Shown here in pieces: positions 9,294 through 18,782 of a stretch of 64,000 nucleotides of DNA. Each line of letters starts with the position of its first letter. Within the stretch, counting starts at the first letter, position 1. The translations under genes and the position numbers were made by a program. A model generated the notes under the pieces. The model was not told where the DNA came from, searched no databases, and saw only the letters and a list, made by a program, of their open reading frames with translations. The stretch comes from Leptospira ilyithenensis (GTDB lineage: Bacteria; Spirochaetota; Leptospiria; Leptospirales; Leptospiraceae): NCBI RefSeq assembly GCF_004771005.1, contig NZ_RQHV01000066.1, positions 1-64,000 on the forward strand. The letters run 5' to 3'.

Positions 9294-10123
9294 TACTGAT
9301 CTCCTTCTACATTTGTTTCTGTATTTGGTAACCGAGACTCAGGCAATCCGTACTTACTTTCGCCAGGAGCTCGTTTTGTCGATTTTTCCGTTAAAATAAT
9401 TATGTCTATTCTTCGATTGAAGGCTTTCGCTTCGGGGGTACCTTCGTTCTCCATTATCATAGGACGATAAGAACCGAAACTGACTGCTTGGAACCAGCTC
9501 GGATCAATCTCTTCCGAATTGATCATAAATACCGTGGTATTCACCGCACGCGCCGCGGCAAGATCCCAATTATTAATATATTCTCTTTCTTCTCTGCCGG
9601 GACGGTTGACAGGATTCACGGCATCATCATCGCTATGACCTTCCACCCGGACAAATCGTTCCAGTCCCTCAATCAGAGCTGCCGCCTTACGCAAAGTCTC
9701 TCTGATGGAAGGAGTGAGAATCGCAGAACCCGGATAAAAATAATCCGCTCCTACAAGTGAAATCACAAGTCCTCTTTCATTTTCGGAAATGCGAACTTTA
9801 CCGGCTTCCACTTCCGGTTTGAAAACTTCCTGAGCATCCTTTTTTGATTTGGATAAATTTCTACCTACCACTTGGGAAGGAAGCGCTTCGATATTCATCC
9901 CCATCTCTTCCAAAGAACCTTTGGATAAGGTTTGGCCGCCTGTAAAAAATCCCGTTGTGGATTTGAATGCGGACAAAATGATCTGCATCTCTCTCGCATC
10001 CGTCTTACCAGTGGTATAGAGGAGGATAAAGAAACATAATAACAGTGTCACCATGTCTCCGTAAGTTGCCATGAACTCGGGGACTTTCTGGATACACTCC
10101 GGACATTTTTGTTCTTTCGCCAT
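9293..10123 (-). CDS. motB: Flagellar motor stator protein MotB
   Basis: A 276-residue MotB. The single transmembrane segment follows FMATYGDMVTLLLCFFILLY, in which Asp23 is the expected ion-binding aspartate. The C-terminal OmpA-like peptidoglycan-binding domain covers about 130-255 (VEGHSDDDAVNP, NRRIDIIIL). It anchors the stator to the cell wall around the periplasmic flagella. Two cysteines close to the N-terminus (CPEC) are a visible extra feature. The gene is nine bp from motA and overlaps fliL by one base. Confidence 0.95.
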   Translation of the reverse strand: MAKEQKCPECIQKVPEFMATYGDMVTLLLCFFILLYTTGKTDAREMQIILSAFKSTTGFFTGGQTLSKGSLEEMGMNIEALPSQVVGRNLSKSKKDAQEVFKPEVEAGKVRISENERGLVISLVGADYFYPGSAILTPSIRETLRKAAALIEGLERFVRVEGHSDDDAVNPVNRPGREEREYINNWDLAAARAVNTTVFMINSEEIDPSWFQAVSFGSYRPMIMENEGTPEAKAFNRRIDIIILTEKSTKRAPGESKYGLPESRLPNTETNVEGDQ

Positions 10124-10132
10124 GGCTAAAGA

Positions 10133-10915
10133 TTATTCTCCGTCATCCTTCATAGCCGCTCTCTCGACCGGAGTGAGGAAGCTCGCAAGTTTTTCCTTCA
10201 CAATACGGGGGTTATCTCCCGATTGGATGGAAAGAGTTCCTTCCACCATAACTTGTTTGATCACAAGTTCATCTTCCGATCTACGGGTCAACTTACGAAC
10301 TATAGGCGATGCAAAAAGGTTCTGCGCAAGTGATCCATAAAGAGTGGTAATCAAGGCAGTCGCCATACCCTGACCGATTGCACTTGCATCTCCACCACCT
10401 AGGTTTTTTAACATCCCCACGAGACCAACCAGAGTTCCCAACATCCCGAAGCCTGGCGCAAAACCTGCGTAAGCATCCCACCAGCTCCTTCCGTAAGCAT
10501 GTCTTTGGGCGGTGTTGCTGATTTCCGTTTCCATAATATTTCGAACTAGTTCCGGATCCGTTCCGTCCACTACAAGTTGAATGCCTTTCTTTAAAAATTC
10601 TTCAGGCAATTCGTTGATATCATCTTCCAATGCAAGCAGTCCTTCCCTTCTTGCTTTTTCCGAGAAACTCACAAGTGTTGTGATCAGATTGGGAAGGTCA
10701 AAAGTAGGGTTCTGAAATGCCTTTTTAGTTACAGTTCCCACTGCCATAGTGGAGGTCCATGGAAAGGAGATGATCGTGGCCGCAGCCGCACCACCGAACG
10801 TGATCATAACGGAAGGAATATCGATCAAGTCCATGATACTCAAACCACCGGAGATGGTTCCGAGAACCATTAAGGCACTTCCTAAACCAAGCCCAATTAC
10901 TGTTGCTATATCCAT
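10133..10915 (-). CDS. motA: Flagellar motor stator protein MotA
   Basis: A 260-residue MotA with the expected four membrane segments (residues about 5-25, 33-50, 145-170, 180-200) and the cytoplasmic loop SEKARREGLLALE that contacts the rotor. GFAPGFGMLGTLVGLVGML is the conserved segment bearing the functional proline region. It forms the ion channel with MotB. It lies between flbD and motB with nine-bp gaps on both sides. Confidence 0.96.
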   Translation of the reverse strand: MDIATVIGLGLGSALMVLGTISGGLSIMDLIDIPSVMITFGGAAAATIISFPWTSTMAVGTVTKKAFQNPTFDLPNLITTLVSFSEKARREGLLALEDDINELPEEFLKKGIQLVVDGTDPELVRNIMETEISNTAQRHAYGRSWWDAYAGFAPGFGMLGTLVGLVGMLKNLGGGDASAIGQGMATALITTLYGSLAQNLFASPIVRKLTRRSEDELVIKQVMVEGTLSIQSGDNPRIVKEKLASFLTPVERAAMKDDGE

Positions 10916-10924
10916 AATTACGCG

Positions 10925-11140
10925 TTACCCTTCTTTAGTTGGACGATTGGCCACTGGAAGCGAATGGATGCGAGCCTTGTACTGAAAGACTTTTTCCACA
11001 ACAGTTTCTACAGGTTCTGAAACGATGTACTTCTTCTCATTTAAGAGAGTGATGACAGTGTCCGGATTTGCCTCGATAGACTCAATCAAGTCCGCATTGA
11101 GTACAAATTCTGCCCCTTTCAGTCGATGTAGGATGACCAA
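10925..11140 (-). CDS. flbD: FlbD/SwrD family flagellar protein
   Basis: A 71-residue FlbD-family protein beginning MVILHRLKGAEFVLNADLIE, the family signature, with the following VITLLNEKKYIV strand. FlbD/SwrD proteins are small cytoplasmic proteins that commonly precede motA and have been linked to stator function and motility. It is nine bp upstream of motA and 20 bp downstream of the glycosyltransferase. Confidence 0.92.
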   Translation of the reverse strand: MVILHRLKGAEFVLNADLIESIEANPDTVITLLNEKKYIVSEPVETVVEKVFQYKARIHSLPVANRPTKEG

Positions 11141-11160
11141 TGGATCCCCCTATAAGATTA

Positions 11161-12240
11161 CTACTTATGTCTATCGACTGCTTTACGAATTTCGCTTACG
11201 AATTTTTCTTCGGTAAACCGATTGATGGATTTTTGGAATTCCGTGCGTTTGTAGGTGATGGATTCCGATTCTTGGATGGCTAAGTTCAGCGATTCGACCG
11301 TCTGTTCTTTGAAAAATACACCTGTTTTTCCGGGAATTACCGTTTCCAAAGCCCCTCCCTGGCCGAATGCAATCACCGGTGTCGCGTATGCTTGAGACTC
11401 AACAGGGGTAATTCCAAAGTCTTCTACACCCGGAAAGATAAAACCGCGGGCTTTTTTGTAATAATCCAGAACTTCCTGACGGGGGATTCCCTTTTTCCAA
11501 ATGATATTGGAAGGAAGGTTTTTGGTGAGTTTGGTTTCTTCCTGGCCTCCGCCGATGAGTACAAGTTTTTTTTTGTTTTTGGTAAATGCTTCGATTGCCA
11601 GATCAATTTTTTTATAAGGTGCGAATGCGGAAACCATCAGATAGTAGTCTTCTTTGGAATAATCCTGTACTCTGAATTCTTCCGACAAACAAGGTGGAGG
11701 AATGACTTGGTAATCCCTTCGGTAGTATTTCTGAATCCTTTTTCCCACAAAATGAGAGTTACACGTAAAATAATCCACTCTTTGGGAGGACGCAACATCC
11801 CATGTGCGAAGGTAATTGGCAATTGTTTGAAATAGAAAAAATTTTAAACCCGACCGATTGGGAAAATAATCGTAATACATATCCCAGACATATCTCATAG
11901 GAGAATGGATATAACTCATATGAAAAGTATTCGGATGGGGAATAACTCCCTTTGCCACGCAATGAGAAGAACTGAGCACAATATCATAACCTTTCAAATC
12001 CAATGACTCGATCGCAGTCGGAAAAAGAGGAAGGTAATAACGATAATATTTTTCTTTGAAAGGAAGTCGGTCGGTAAATGCGGTAGTGACTCTGCGGTTT
12101 TCAATTCGACCGTTTAACTTGCCTTTGCTGTAAAATAAAGTAAAAAGATCCGCGGTAGGATAGGCTTTGAGAAGAGAATCCAAAACCACCTCGCCTCCCC
12201 GCATTCCCGTCAACCAATCGTGTATGATTGCAATTTTCAT
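11161..12240 (-). CDS. Glycosyltransferase family 4 protein
   Basis: A 359-residue GT-B enzyme. The N-terminal half starts MKIAIIHDWLTGMRGGE (nucleotide-sugar glycosyltransferase start with the GG motif). The C-terminal half has the GT4 EX7E motif (EDFGITPVE, near residue 290) followed by ATPVIAFGQGGALE. It probably adds a sugar in LPS or another envelope glycan. The acceptor is unknown. Its ATG overlaps the MCE gene stop by one base. It is co-oriented with the flagellar genes and kdsB. Confidence 0.88.
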   Translation of the reverse strand: MKIAIIHDWLTGMRGGEVVLDSLLKAYPTADLFTLFYSKGKLNGRIENRRVTTAFTDRLPFKEKYYRYYLPLFPTAIESLDLKGYDIVLSSSHCVAKGVIPHPNTFHMSYIHSPMRYVWDMYYDYFPNRSGLKFFLFQTIANYLRTWDVASSQRVDYFTCNSHFVGKRIQKYYRRDYQVIPPPCLSEEFRVQDYSKEDYYLMVSAFAPYKKIDLAIEAFTKNKKKLVLIGGGQEETKLTKNLPSNIIWKKGIPRQEVLDYYKKARGFIFPGVEDFGITPVESQAYATPVIAFGQGGALETVIPGKTGVFFKEQTVESLNLAIQESESITYKRTEFQKSINRFTEEKFVSEIRKAVDRHK

Positions 12241-13043
12241 TAATTTTGAGGTCCAATCCTTCTGCCCGTTAAGGTAGTCCGCCCGTAAAAAGAAGCAGTG
12301 ATCACAAATGGAATCGGCATAGTGTTTTCCAGGTTTCGGGATGATTCCATATAGCGGCGTCCTTCTTTACCGATCGCTTCCGCATCAGCAATAGTACTAT
12401 AAAGTTCGTCATACATCTCTGTGGAATTGATCAATTTAGGAATCGTCCCTTGCGGAGCGTTCAATTTGTCCGTAATCGAACGAAAATCCAGTGCAATGGA
12501 ACGAACATCTTCTCTATTTTCTTCGATGGTTTGCGAAGCCGCTTTGAAAAAGTCATCGAAATAACGTGCAGATGGTAAATAATCGGGAGTCTTTTGACCT
12601 TCTTGGAATGTAGGTCGGAAATAAGGGGTTTTTCCGTCGGAACTTCCGGGATTGATATTGATCACCCGATTCGAAAAGACGGTAATCGTCTGAAAATCCA
12701 CTTGGTAATTGTCCCAAAGGGTCAAAGGTTCTTCCAAAGCAATATGAAGCTCGATCGCATGATCTCTGTTATTGTCTAAAAAATGACGATCAGGAACATC
12801 AATGACCGGTCTTGAATTGATATGTGCAACATAACCTTTGGGAATTCCCAGAATCCGAACCTCCGTACCTTCTTTGATTCCGTCAATCCTGGAATAAAAT
12901 AAAGAAAGCCGGTAAGGATATTTTTTATCGGGGCGATCAGGTAGAATCACAGTGGTAAAAAAAGCGAAACAAATCAGAAATACAAAGAAAACTCCCGCCA
13001 AAATCTCAAGTGAAATCAGATTCCTTAGCCGTTTCCAGAGCAC
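12240..13043 (-). CDS. MCE (MlaD-like) family protein
   Basis: A 267-residue protein with one N-terminal membrane anchor (LAGVFFVFLICFAFFTTVIL) and then an MCE domain (SRIDGIKEGTEVRILGIPKGYV, about 50-72). MCE proteins form rings that carry lipids across the periplasm. Here there is one MCE domain and a longer region with helical character, unlike compact MlaD. No MlaE/MlaF partner lies in the window. It heads the operon-like series running to kdsB. Confidence 0.85.
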   Translation of the reverse strand: MLWKRLRNLISLEILAGVFFVFLICFAFFTTVILPDRPDKKYPYRLSLFYSRIDGIKEGTEVRILGIPKGYVAHINSRPVIDVPDRHFLDNNRDHAIELHIALEEPLTLWDNYQVDFQTITVFSNRVININPGSSDGKTPYFRPTFQEGQKTPDYLPSARYFDDFFKAASQTIEENREDVRSIALDFRSITDKLNAPQGTIPKLINSTEMYDELYSTIADAEAIGKEGRRYMESSRNLENTMPIPFVITASFYGRTTLTGRRIGPQN

Positions 13044-13088
13044 TCCTAATCCTTGAAAGAAAAGAAAGGCTTGGCAAGCAGTTTTTAA

Positions 13089-14087
13089 ATGAACTTAATG
13101 GAAGCTATGAAAGCAGTTACTATCCTCAAATACGATCCTACGGAACCGGCCTTAGAACTAAGAGAAAAAGAAATCCCTGTCCCTAAAGACAACGAAGTAC
13201 TCATCAAAATCCATGTTTCTGTCATCAATCCCTCCGACCTAATGTTCATTAGGGGACTTTACGGAATCAAAAAGAAAGCACCGGTTTCCGCCGGATTTGA
13301 AGCAAGTGGAACCATTATTTCCGTAGGTTCCGAAATTAAAACTTTGAAAAAAGGAATGAGGGTCTCTTGTGTTTCAGGACAGAATGACGGGTCTTGGGCG
13401 GAATATATGGTAACTACGGAAGAGAATTGTATTCCTGTTATAGACGGGATCAGCTTGGATGAAGCCAGTTCCTTCTTTGTAAACCCGATGACTGCTTGGG
13501 CAATGGTTTCCAAGTGCAAGGCGGAAAACCATCCTGCAATGATCCAAACCGCATCCGCAAGCGCATTGGGAAAAATGGTAGTCCGCCTTTGTGCCGAATG
13601 GAAAATCCCACTAATCAATGTTGTGCGAAAAAAAGAACAGGAAGATGCCTTAAAAGAAATCGGTGCGGAATACATTCTCAATTCGGAACTTCCCAATTTT
13701 GAAAAAGAACTTTATAAACTTTCGAAAAAACTGAATGCAACTTACGCAATTGATGCGGTTGCGGGAGATACCGCAGAGAAAGTATTGGAATGTATGCCTT
13801 ATGGCGGAAAATTAGTCTGTTACGGGGCCTTGTCAGAAAAACCTTTTTCCGTCAATGCAGGGATCATACTGTTTCAAAACAAAAAAGTGGAAGGATATTG
13901 GCTCTCATCCTGGATTTATTCCATAGGTGTGGAAGAATTCCAAAAACAGGCAAATGAAGCTCAAAAATATTTGAAGACCATTTTCCAAACCAAAATCAAT
14001 AAAAAATATCCGCTGGAAGAATTCCAGGAAGGTTTGGAATTTTATAAAAACCATATGACGGAAGGGAAAGTAGTTTTCGCACCATGA
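13089..14087 (+). CDS. MDR-family reductase, enoyl-thioester reductase (MECR/ETR)-like
   Basis: A 332-residue medium-chain dehydrogenase/reductase. The N-terminal GroES-like domain has PVSAGFEASGTI in place of the zinc-binding GHE motif, so no catalytic zinc is expected. The cofactor region includes INVVRKKEQ, which resembles NADPH-dependent 2-enoyl thioester reductases. A role in fatty-acid or quinone reduction is inference. Starts at 13089, 13098 or 13107 are possible and none has a strong ribosome-binding site. Its stop overlaps the next gene by four bases (ATGA). Confidence 0.8.
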   Translation: MNLMEAMKAVTILKYDPTEPALELREKEIPVPKDNEVLIKIHVSVINPSDLMFIRGLYGIKKKAPVSAGFEASGTIISVGSEIKTLKKGMRVSCVSGQNDGSWAEYMVTTEENCIPVIDGISLDEASSFFVNPMTAWAMVSKCKAENHPAMIQTASASALGKMVVRLCAEWKIPLINVVRKKEQEDALKEIGAEYILNSELPNFEKELYKLSKKLNATYAIDAVAGDTAEKVLECMPYGGKLVCYGALSEKPFSVNAGIILFQNKKVEGYWLSSWIYSIGVEEFQKQANEAQKYLKTIFQTKINKKYPLEEFQEGLEFYKNHMTEGKVVFAP

Positions 14088-14641
14088 CTTTTTCACCTAA
14101 CAAGAAAAAGCATGCAAATCGTTTATTGATTTTATCAGCATTCTGCCTATCTTTGTTTTTTTATTCTTGCATTTCGCAAGCAAAACAAAACCTGGATAGG
14201 CTAAAAAAATGCGAGTTTCAATTGGTAAATGTACTTGTTTCCCTAACACCGGGCCAACGATTTTCTCTTATACCTAAATTCACAATCACACCTATCATAG
14301 AAATAGGCAATCCGAACGAAGAAGATGTAACTATTTATCAATTTGATTTGAATTTGTCGCTATTGGGAGAAGGTGGGGAAGAAAAACTGGGTCGGGTAAA
14401 AAACCTGGAACCAAAAACCATTGCAAAACATTCTTCGATCACACTTCCCTTAACCTTGGAGCTAGAACAAAAAGACGGATTCGAAAACAAGATTTTAAGT
14501 GTCGCCATGCGCTTGCTAAATGAAGCGGGGGCGGGGAAAGACGCCGAATTTTTGATCGAAGGGAATGTGATTTTCGATACCGGCCTCGGGAAAATCCCTT
14601 TACCGGTTTCCGAAAGACAAAATATTAAACTTAAGAAGTAA
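14084..14641 (+). CDS. Probable lipoprotein with LEA14/WHy-like domain
   Basis: A 185-residue protein with a signal segment (LLILSAFCLSLFFYSC) ending in a plausible spirochaetal lipobox cysteine, about residue 29. The rest is beta-rich: TPIIEIGNPNEEDVTIYQFDL resembles the conserved stretch of LEA14/WHy domains, which occur in some bacterial lipoproteins. The function is unknown. It is coupled to the MDR gene by a four-base overlap, with two further small envelope genes two bp apart after it. Confidence 0.55.
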   Translation: MTFSPNKKKHANRLLILSAFCLSLFFYSCISQAKQNLDRLKKCEFQLVNVLVSLTPGQRFSLIPKFTITPIIEIGNPNEEDVTIYQFDLNLSLLGEGGEEKLGRVKNLEPKTIAKHSSITLPLTLELEQKDGFENKILSVAMRLLNEAGAGKDAEFLIEGNVIFDTGLGKIPLPVSERQNIKLKK

Positions 14642-14643
14642 AG

Positions 14644-14940
14644 ATGCCCTTTTCAAAGACCCTCTTTTTAATTTTACCTTTTGCCTTTCTCCATTGCATC
14701 AGCAATCAAGATGATATTTTTTATTCCGGAGCAGAAGCGAATTATAAAATTTTTGAAGCCTTTGCCGCAAAAGACTCTGCTTGCGGATACAATCACAGAA
14801 TCACATCCGTTGTTTTCGGAAAAGTAAAACAAACTGATGTGGATGCTTGTACCAAAGCAATCAATCTTATGGATTGCGGATTGTGGGCGGCAAGTGATCC
14901 AGCACCTTATAGGTGTAAGTCGATCAATTACAAACTTTAA
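14644..14940 (+). CDS. Small cysteine-rich putative lipoprotein, unknown function
   Basis: A 98-residue protein with a hydrophobic leader (LFLILPFAFLHC) whose cysteine at about residue 17 may be lipidated. The mature part has four further cysteines, compatible with two disulphides in an exported protein. I recognise no domain. It is two bp after the LEA-like gene and two bp before the next, so it is very likely part of the same transcript. Confidence 0.6.
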   Translation: MPFSKTLFLILPFAFLHCISNQDDIFYSGAEANYKIFEAFAAKDSACGYNHRITSVVFGKVKQTDVDACTKAINLMDCGLWAASDPAPYRCKSINYKL

Positions 14941-14942
14941 TC

Positions 14943-15425
14943 ATGCTTCGTTACCTTTTTACATTTTCGCAGACGGAACTGATCCTTTTTGTTTTATTGG
15001 GTCTTGCGGGAATTTGTCTATTAACGTTTGGACTTTTAAAAAGCAAGGGTAGTCCGGAAAAAGAAAAGGTAGATGCAAAGGAAAAAGGCGATCCTTTCAA
15101 AAAAGACAAATCAAAACAAGATCCTTCATTGAAAGCGATGGAAGTCTTTGACTACAACGGAACCAAAATCTTACACCAAGACGGGAATTATACTGTGAAT
15201 GACAAAGGTGTAGTAACGAATTATTCCAATTGGAACTTACTTCCTAAAAAATACCAATCTATGGTAAAAGAATTGGACAATCGTTCTCTCGGAGAAAAGG
15301 GAGAAGATTATTTTTTGGAAATATTGAACGGATTTTATTATGTATCTCTTCCCGGAGGAAAAAAGAAAAGATACGATACGATTGCAGACATTCCTCCGAA
15401 CATTCGTAAGAGGCTCGGAGTTTGA
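14943..15425 (+). CDS. Membrane-anchored protein of unknown function
   Basis: A 160-residue protein with one N-terminal transmembrane helix (LILFVLLGLAGICLLTFGLL), a highly charged lysine-rich linker (about 35-65) and a compact C-terminal region (VFDYNGTKILHQDGNYTVND, YYVSLPGGKKKRYDTI). No family is recognised. It is the last gene of the MDR operon and converges on the desaturase 15 bp away. Confidence 0.6.
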   Translation: MLRYLFTFSQTELILFVLLGLAGICLLTFGLLKSKGSPEKEKVDAKEKGDPFKKDKSKQDPSLKAMEVFDYNGTKILHQDGNYTVNDKGVVTNYSNWNLLPKKYQSMVKELDNRSLGEKGEDYFLEILNGFYYVSLPGGKKKRYDTIADIPPNIRKRLGV

Positions 15426-15440
15426 TAGGTTCTTTAATAT

Positions 15441-16385
15441 CTAAGAAGAAGTAACAACTGTTCTGTTGGGAGAGGTTGTTAATTTTGTAGATTTGGATAG
15501 GTTTTTTGCCGCAAGCAGTGCTGCTTTTTTCTCGGCATCTCTTCGAAGCCCCTCGTTCAGAACTTTTACCGGCGGTTTTTTCAAATCCCAAACAATTCCC
15601 ATCCAACTGAAAACTTTTAGGATATAATAGGACAAATCCACTTCATACCAATAAAATCCTTGGTTTGCAGAAGAGCAGTAGTAGTGGTGATTATTATGCC
15701 ATCCTTCCCCCATAGTGAGTAAAGCGAGGAAAAGATTGTTTTTGCTTGTATCTCTGGATTCAAAACGTGTGGACCCGTAAACATGGGAAAGAGAATTGAT
15801 CGTCCAAGTAGCATGACCTAAGAAAAAAGTTGCGACCGCATATCCGTAGACCAACCATCCCCATCCGCCCGCAAGATACAACCCAATAGCAAACGTTAAA
15901 GGGGGAATCCAGTGGTTACGGTCGATCCAACGCAGCTCAGGGTATTTGTAAAAATCGGGAATTAGTTTTGCTTCATAATCATTGTATTCATCCCGTAAAA
16001 ACCAGAACATATGCGAATACCAAAATCCTTTGCGGGAAGGAGAATGAATGTCTTTTTCCGTATCGGAATTTTTGTGGTGGTTCCTATGGTGGGCAGCCCA
16101 CCACAAAACTCCCTTTTGCATCGACATGGAACCGATCCAAGCGAGAACGAATTGAAAGACCCGAGAGGTTTTGAAGGAAGAATGAGAAAAATAACGATGG
16201 TAGGCGGCTGTGATTCCGAACATCCGAACAAAATAAGAAACAACAGCTACAAGTACCAATTCCCAACGGAACGGAACGGTGAATACCGTGAAAATAGTAG
16301 CCTGAATCATAAAAAAAAGCACAAAAAATAAAACGGGAGCTTGGTGTTTGACCACTGTTTCTACTGATGAATCTGAATTGTCCAT
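15441..16385 (-). CDS. Membrane fatty-acid (acyl-CoA type) desaturase
   Basis: A 314-residue integral membrane desaturase. It has the three histidine boxes of the diiron centre: HRYFSH (about residue 62), HHRNHH (about 99) and HNNHH (about 238). It is of the delta-9 acyl-CoA desaturase type and introduces a cis double bond into a saturated acyl chain, using O2. Four hydrophobic segments fit the family topology. It is divergent from lysC across about 110 bp that should hold both promoters. Confidence 0.9.
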   Translation of the reverse strand: MDNSDSSVETVVKHQAPVLFFVLFFMIQATIFTVFTVPFRWELVLVAVVSYFVRMFGITAAYHRYFSHSSFKTSRVFQFVLAWIGSMSMQKGVLWWAAHHRNHHKNSDTEKDIHSPSRKGFWYSHMFWFLRDEYNDYEAKLIPDFYKYPELRWIDRNHWIPPLTFAIGLYLAGGWGWLVYGYAVATFFLGHATWTINSLSHVYGSTRFESRDTSKNNLFLALLTMGEGWHNNHHYYCSSANQGFYWYEVDLSYYILKVFSWMGIVWDLKKPPVKVLNEGLRRDAEKKAALLAAKNLSKSTKLTTSPNRTVVTSS

Positions 16386-16494
16386 TATCCTTAATTCCTA
16401 CATTAAAGTTAGAGACAGACCCTCAGGATCGGTTGCAAAAAAATTCATTCTACTTGATTCTGCGACCCCTCGAACAACCCTGTCCCTAGAAACC

Positions 16495-17712
16495 ATGTCA
16501 TCTAGAATTGTTGTCCAAAAATACGGTGGTACCTCTGTCGGTGACACAACAAAGATCCAAAACGTAGCCAAAAGAATCAAAAAGTACCATGACCAAGGTC
16601 ATAAAGTCGCAGTTGTTGTTTCGGCGATGGGCCATACAACGGACGAACTCGTTGCGCTCGCGGACCAAATTTCAAAGAACCCGACCAAACGGGAAATGGA
16701 CATGCTTCTTTCCACGGGAGAGCAAGTTTCCATTGCGCTACTCGCAATTGCTTTGAATGAGATAGGAGTTCCCGCCCAATCTTTCACAGGATCACAGGTG
16801 AAGATTCTTACCGATGGAAATTTTTCCAATGCGAAGATCGAAATGATCGATCGGACCCGCATCGACAATGCATTTAATAGTGGCAAGGTTGTCATCGTTG
16901 CGGGCTTTCAGGGAATTGATAAAGACGAAAATATAGTAACCTTAGGTCGCGGAGGAAGTGATACTTCCGCAGTTGCATTGGCTGCCGCACTCGGTGCGGA
17001 TGAATGTGAAATTTATACGGATGTAGACGGAGTTTATACTGCCGATCCCCGTAAGATTCCGCAAGCAAAGATGCACAAACAAATCACATACGAAGAAATG
17101 TTGGAACTGGCAAGTCTTGGCGCGGGCGTTTTGCACTCCAGAAGCGTGGAACTAGGAATGAATTATAATGTGGTAATTCACGTTCGATCCAGTTTTCACG
17201 ACAAACCGGGAACTCTTGTTATGAGTGAGGAAAAAATTATGGAAAAAATGAAAGTCAGCGGGGTTACCGCAAAAGGCGACCAAGCACGCATAACAATTGC
17301 AGACGTAAAAGACAAACCTGGGATCGCTGCGGAATTATTCACTCAACTATCCGAAAAAGATGTGATCGTAGATGTGATTGTCCAGTCCTCTCCGAGAGAC
17401 GGAATCAATACGATCTCTTTCACTATTGCAAAAAAAGACATCGCTGCCACAAAACCTATCATTGAAGCTTATGCAAAAGATCATGGAAGCGGAAAGGCCG
17501 AGATTGATGAAAATATTTCCATTGTTTCTGCAGTAGGTGTAGGAATGAAATCTCATGTAGGTGTTGCTGCAAAAATGTTCCAGGCGCTAGCGGATAAAAG
17601 CATCAACATTGAAATGATTTCCACATCGGAGATCAAAATTTCCTGCGTCATCAAACAAAACCAATCAGAGGAAGCAGTAAGGGCCCTACACGCGACTTTT
17701 ATTGAAAAATAA
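16495..17712 (+). CDS. lysC: Aspartate kinase
   Basis: A 405-residue monofunctional aspartokinase, the first step of lysine/threonine/methionine synthesis. The kinase domain starts [13 protein letters not shown] and contains GRGGSDTSA and the FQGID region. Two C-terminal ACT domains (from about 265) are likely feedback sites. I chose ATG 16495 because it puts the KYGGTS motif near residue 8, as in the family. The reading frame extends 49 codons further upstream without family similarity. Confidence 0.94.
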   Translation: MSSRIVVQKYGGTSVGDTTKIQNVAKRIKKYHDQGHKVAVVVSAMGHTTDELVALADQISKNPTKREMDMLLSTGEQVSIALLAIALNEIGVPAQSFTGSQVKILTDGNFSNAKIEMIDRTRIDNAFNSGKVVIVAGFQGIDKDENIVTLGRGGSDTSAVALAAALGADECEIYTDVDGVYTADPRKIPQAKMHKQITYEEMLELASLGAGVLHSRSVELGMNYNVVIHVRSSFHDKPGTLVMSEEKIMEKMKVSGVTAKGDQARITIADVKDKPGIAAELFTQLSEKDVIVDVIVQSSPRDGINTISFTIAKKDIAATKPIIEAYAKDHGSGKAEIDENISIVSAVGVGMKSHVGVAAKMFQALADKSINIEMISTSEIKISCVIKQNQSEEAVRALHATFIEK

Positions 17713-17754
17713 AAGTCTTCCCAGTGGAACTAGGGCTATTACTTTTTTGACCAA

Positions 17755-18780
17755 ATGGTTCTTTTTAAGAAGCAATGGCTTGTGCTTTGTGTAACAACGA
17801 CTTGTTTGTTGACACAAACTGCTCATTCTTACGAATCCTTAAACCAAGTCATCGCCATCGTAGGTAATAGGGCAGTCACGCAGTCCGAGTATGAAAAGGG
17901 AGTTGAAAAATACAAATCACTCTCCCGTTTCGTTCCCGCTCTCCGCAAAAAAGGCTCCCTCCACTCACAAGTATTAGACTTTCTGATCGATAGGACCGTC
18001 GTAGATATCACCGCCGAAGAAGAATCCATCCAGGTAAACGAAAAAAGAATCGAAGCTGAAATCCAGAAACGGATGGAAGCGCAGGGTATGACTGATATCG
18101 AAGCGTTCAAAAAGAGCGTACAACAGCAGTTTGGTTTGCCTTACGATATTTGGCTTGAAGATCTTCCTTACCAAATAAAAAAGGGACAACTTTTACAAAT
18201 TAAAGTTTCTCCTCCACTTCCTTCCGAACAAGAGATTCTCAGTTGGTACAGTAAAAACAAATCGAAAGTCGGATTCGAATTTAAATTCAGAGAATTGATT
18301 TTTTCACCTGCCAATTCTTCCATAGACGAAGAAACACGGATTTTTCAGGAGTTGAATGAAATTCGTGGAAAATCGATCAAAGATCCTTCTTTTTTCAGAT
18401 TGGTAGCTTCCGGTCCGCGAAACGAATCCAGATACAAAGCAAACGGTGGTTTGGTGAACTGGGTGCCTACTTTCGAACTTTATAAATCTCAACCTACAAC
18501 AGCGTCCGTCCTCAGCCAAGTACAACAGGGCAAAGTTTCGGAAGTATTCAGAGACGACCGGAAGAGATACTGTCTTGTTTTCGTCGAAGGAATTCGTCCG
18601 ACTCCTTTGGACGCAGTGAGAAAAGGGATTCAAGGATTGTTATTTCGAGACAAAGAACAATCCTCTTTTGAAGATTGGGTTTCGAACACTCGGAAAAATA
18701 CCTCCGTTGTGATATTCGATCCTATCTATATGAAAGAGCATAACATTTCCAACCCTGAAGAAAAGTATAACGCAGAATAA
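17755..18780 (+). CDS. SurA-like peptidyl-prolyl isomerase / outer-membrane protein chaperone
   Basis: A 341-residue exported protein with a signal peptide (VLCVTTTCLLTQTAHS, cleavage about residue 25). The N-terminal SurA chaperone region is LNQVIAIVGNRAVTQSEYE, followed by helices and one parvulin-like domain (about 180-290: FKFRELIFSP, NGGLVNWVP). It has a single PPIase domain where E. coli SurA has two. It probably escorts outer-membrane proteins across the periplasm. It lies 42 bp after lysC and two bp before the SPASM gene. Confidence 0.82.
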   Translation: MVLFKKQWLVLCVTTTCLLTQTAHSYESLNQVIAIVGNRAVTQSEYEKGVEKYKSLSRFVPALRKKGSLHSQVLDFLIDRTVVDITAEEESIQVNEKRIEAEIQKRMEAQGMTDIEAFKKSVQQQFGLPYDIWLEDLPYQIKKGQLLQIKVSPPLPSEQEILSWYSKNKSKVGFEFKFRELIFSPANSSIDEETRIFQELNEIRGKSIKDPSFFRLVASGPRNESRYKANGGLVNWVPTFELYKSQPTTASVLSQVQQGKVSEVFRDDRKRYCLVFVEGIRPTPLDAVRKGIQGLLFRDKEQSSFEDWVSNTRKNTSVVIFDPIYMKEHNISNPEEKYNAE

Positions 18781-18782
18781 GT

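Noticed and set aside
16348..16494. 49-codon upstream extension of lysC
   Set aside because: It overlaps the divergent desaturase start and would place the kinase motif far from the N-terminus, unlike the family.
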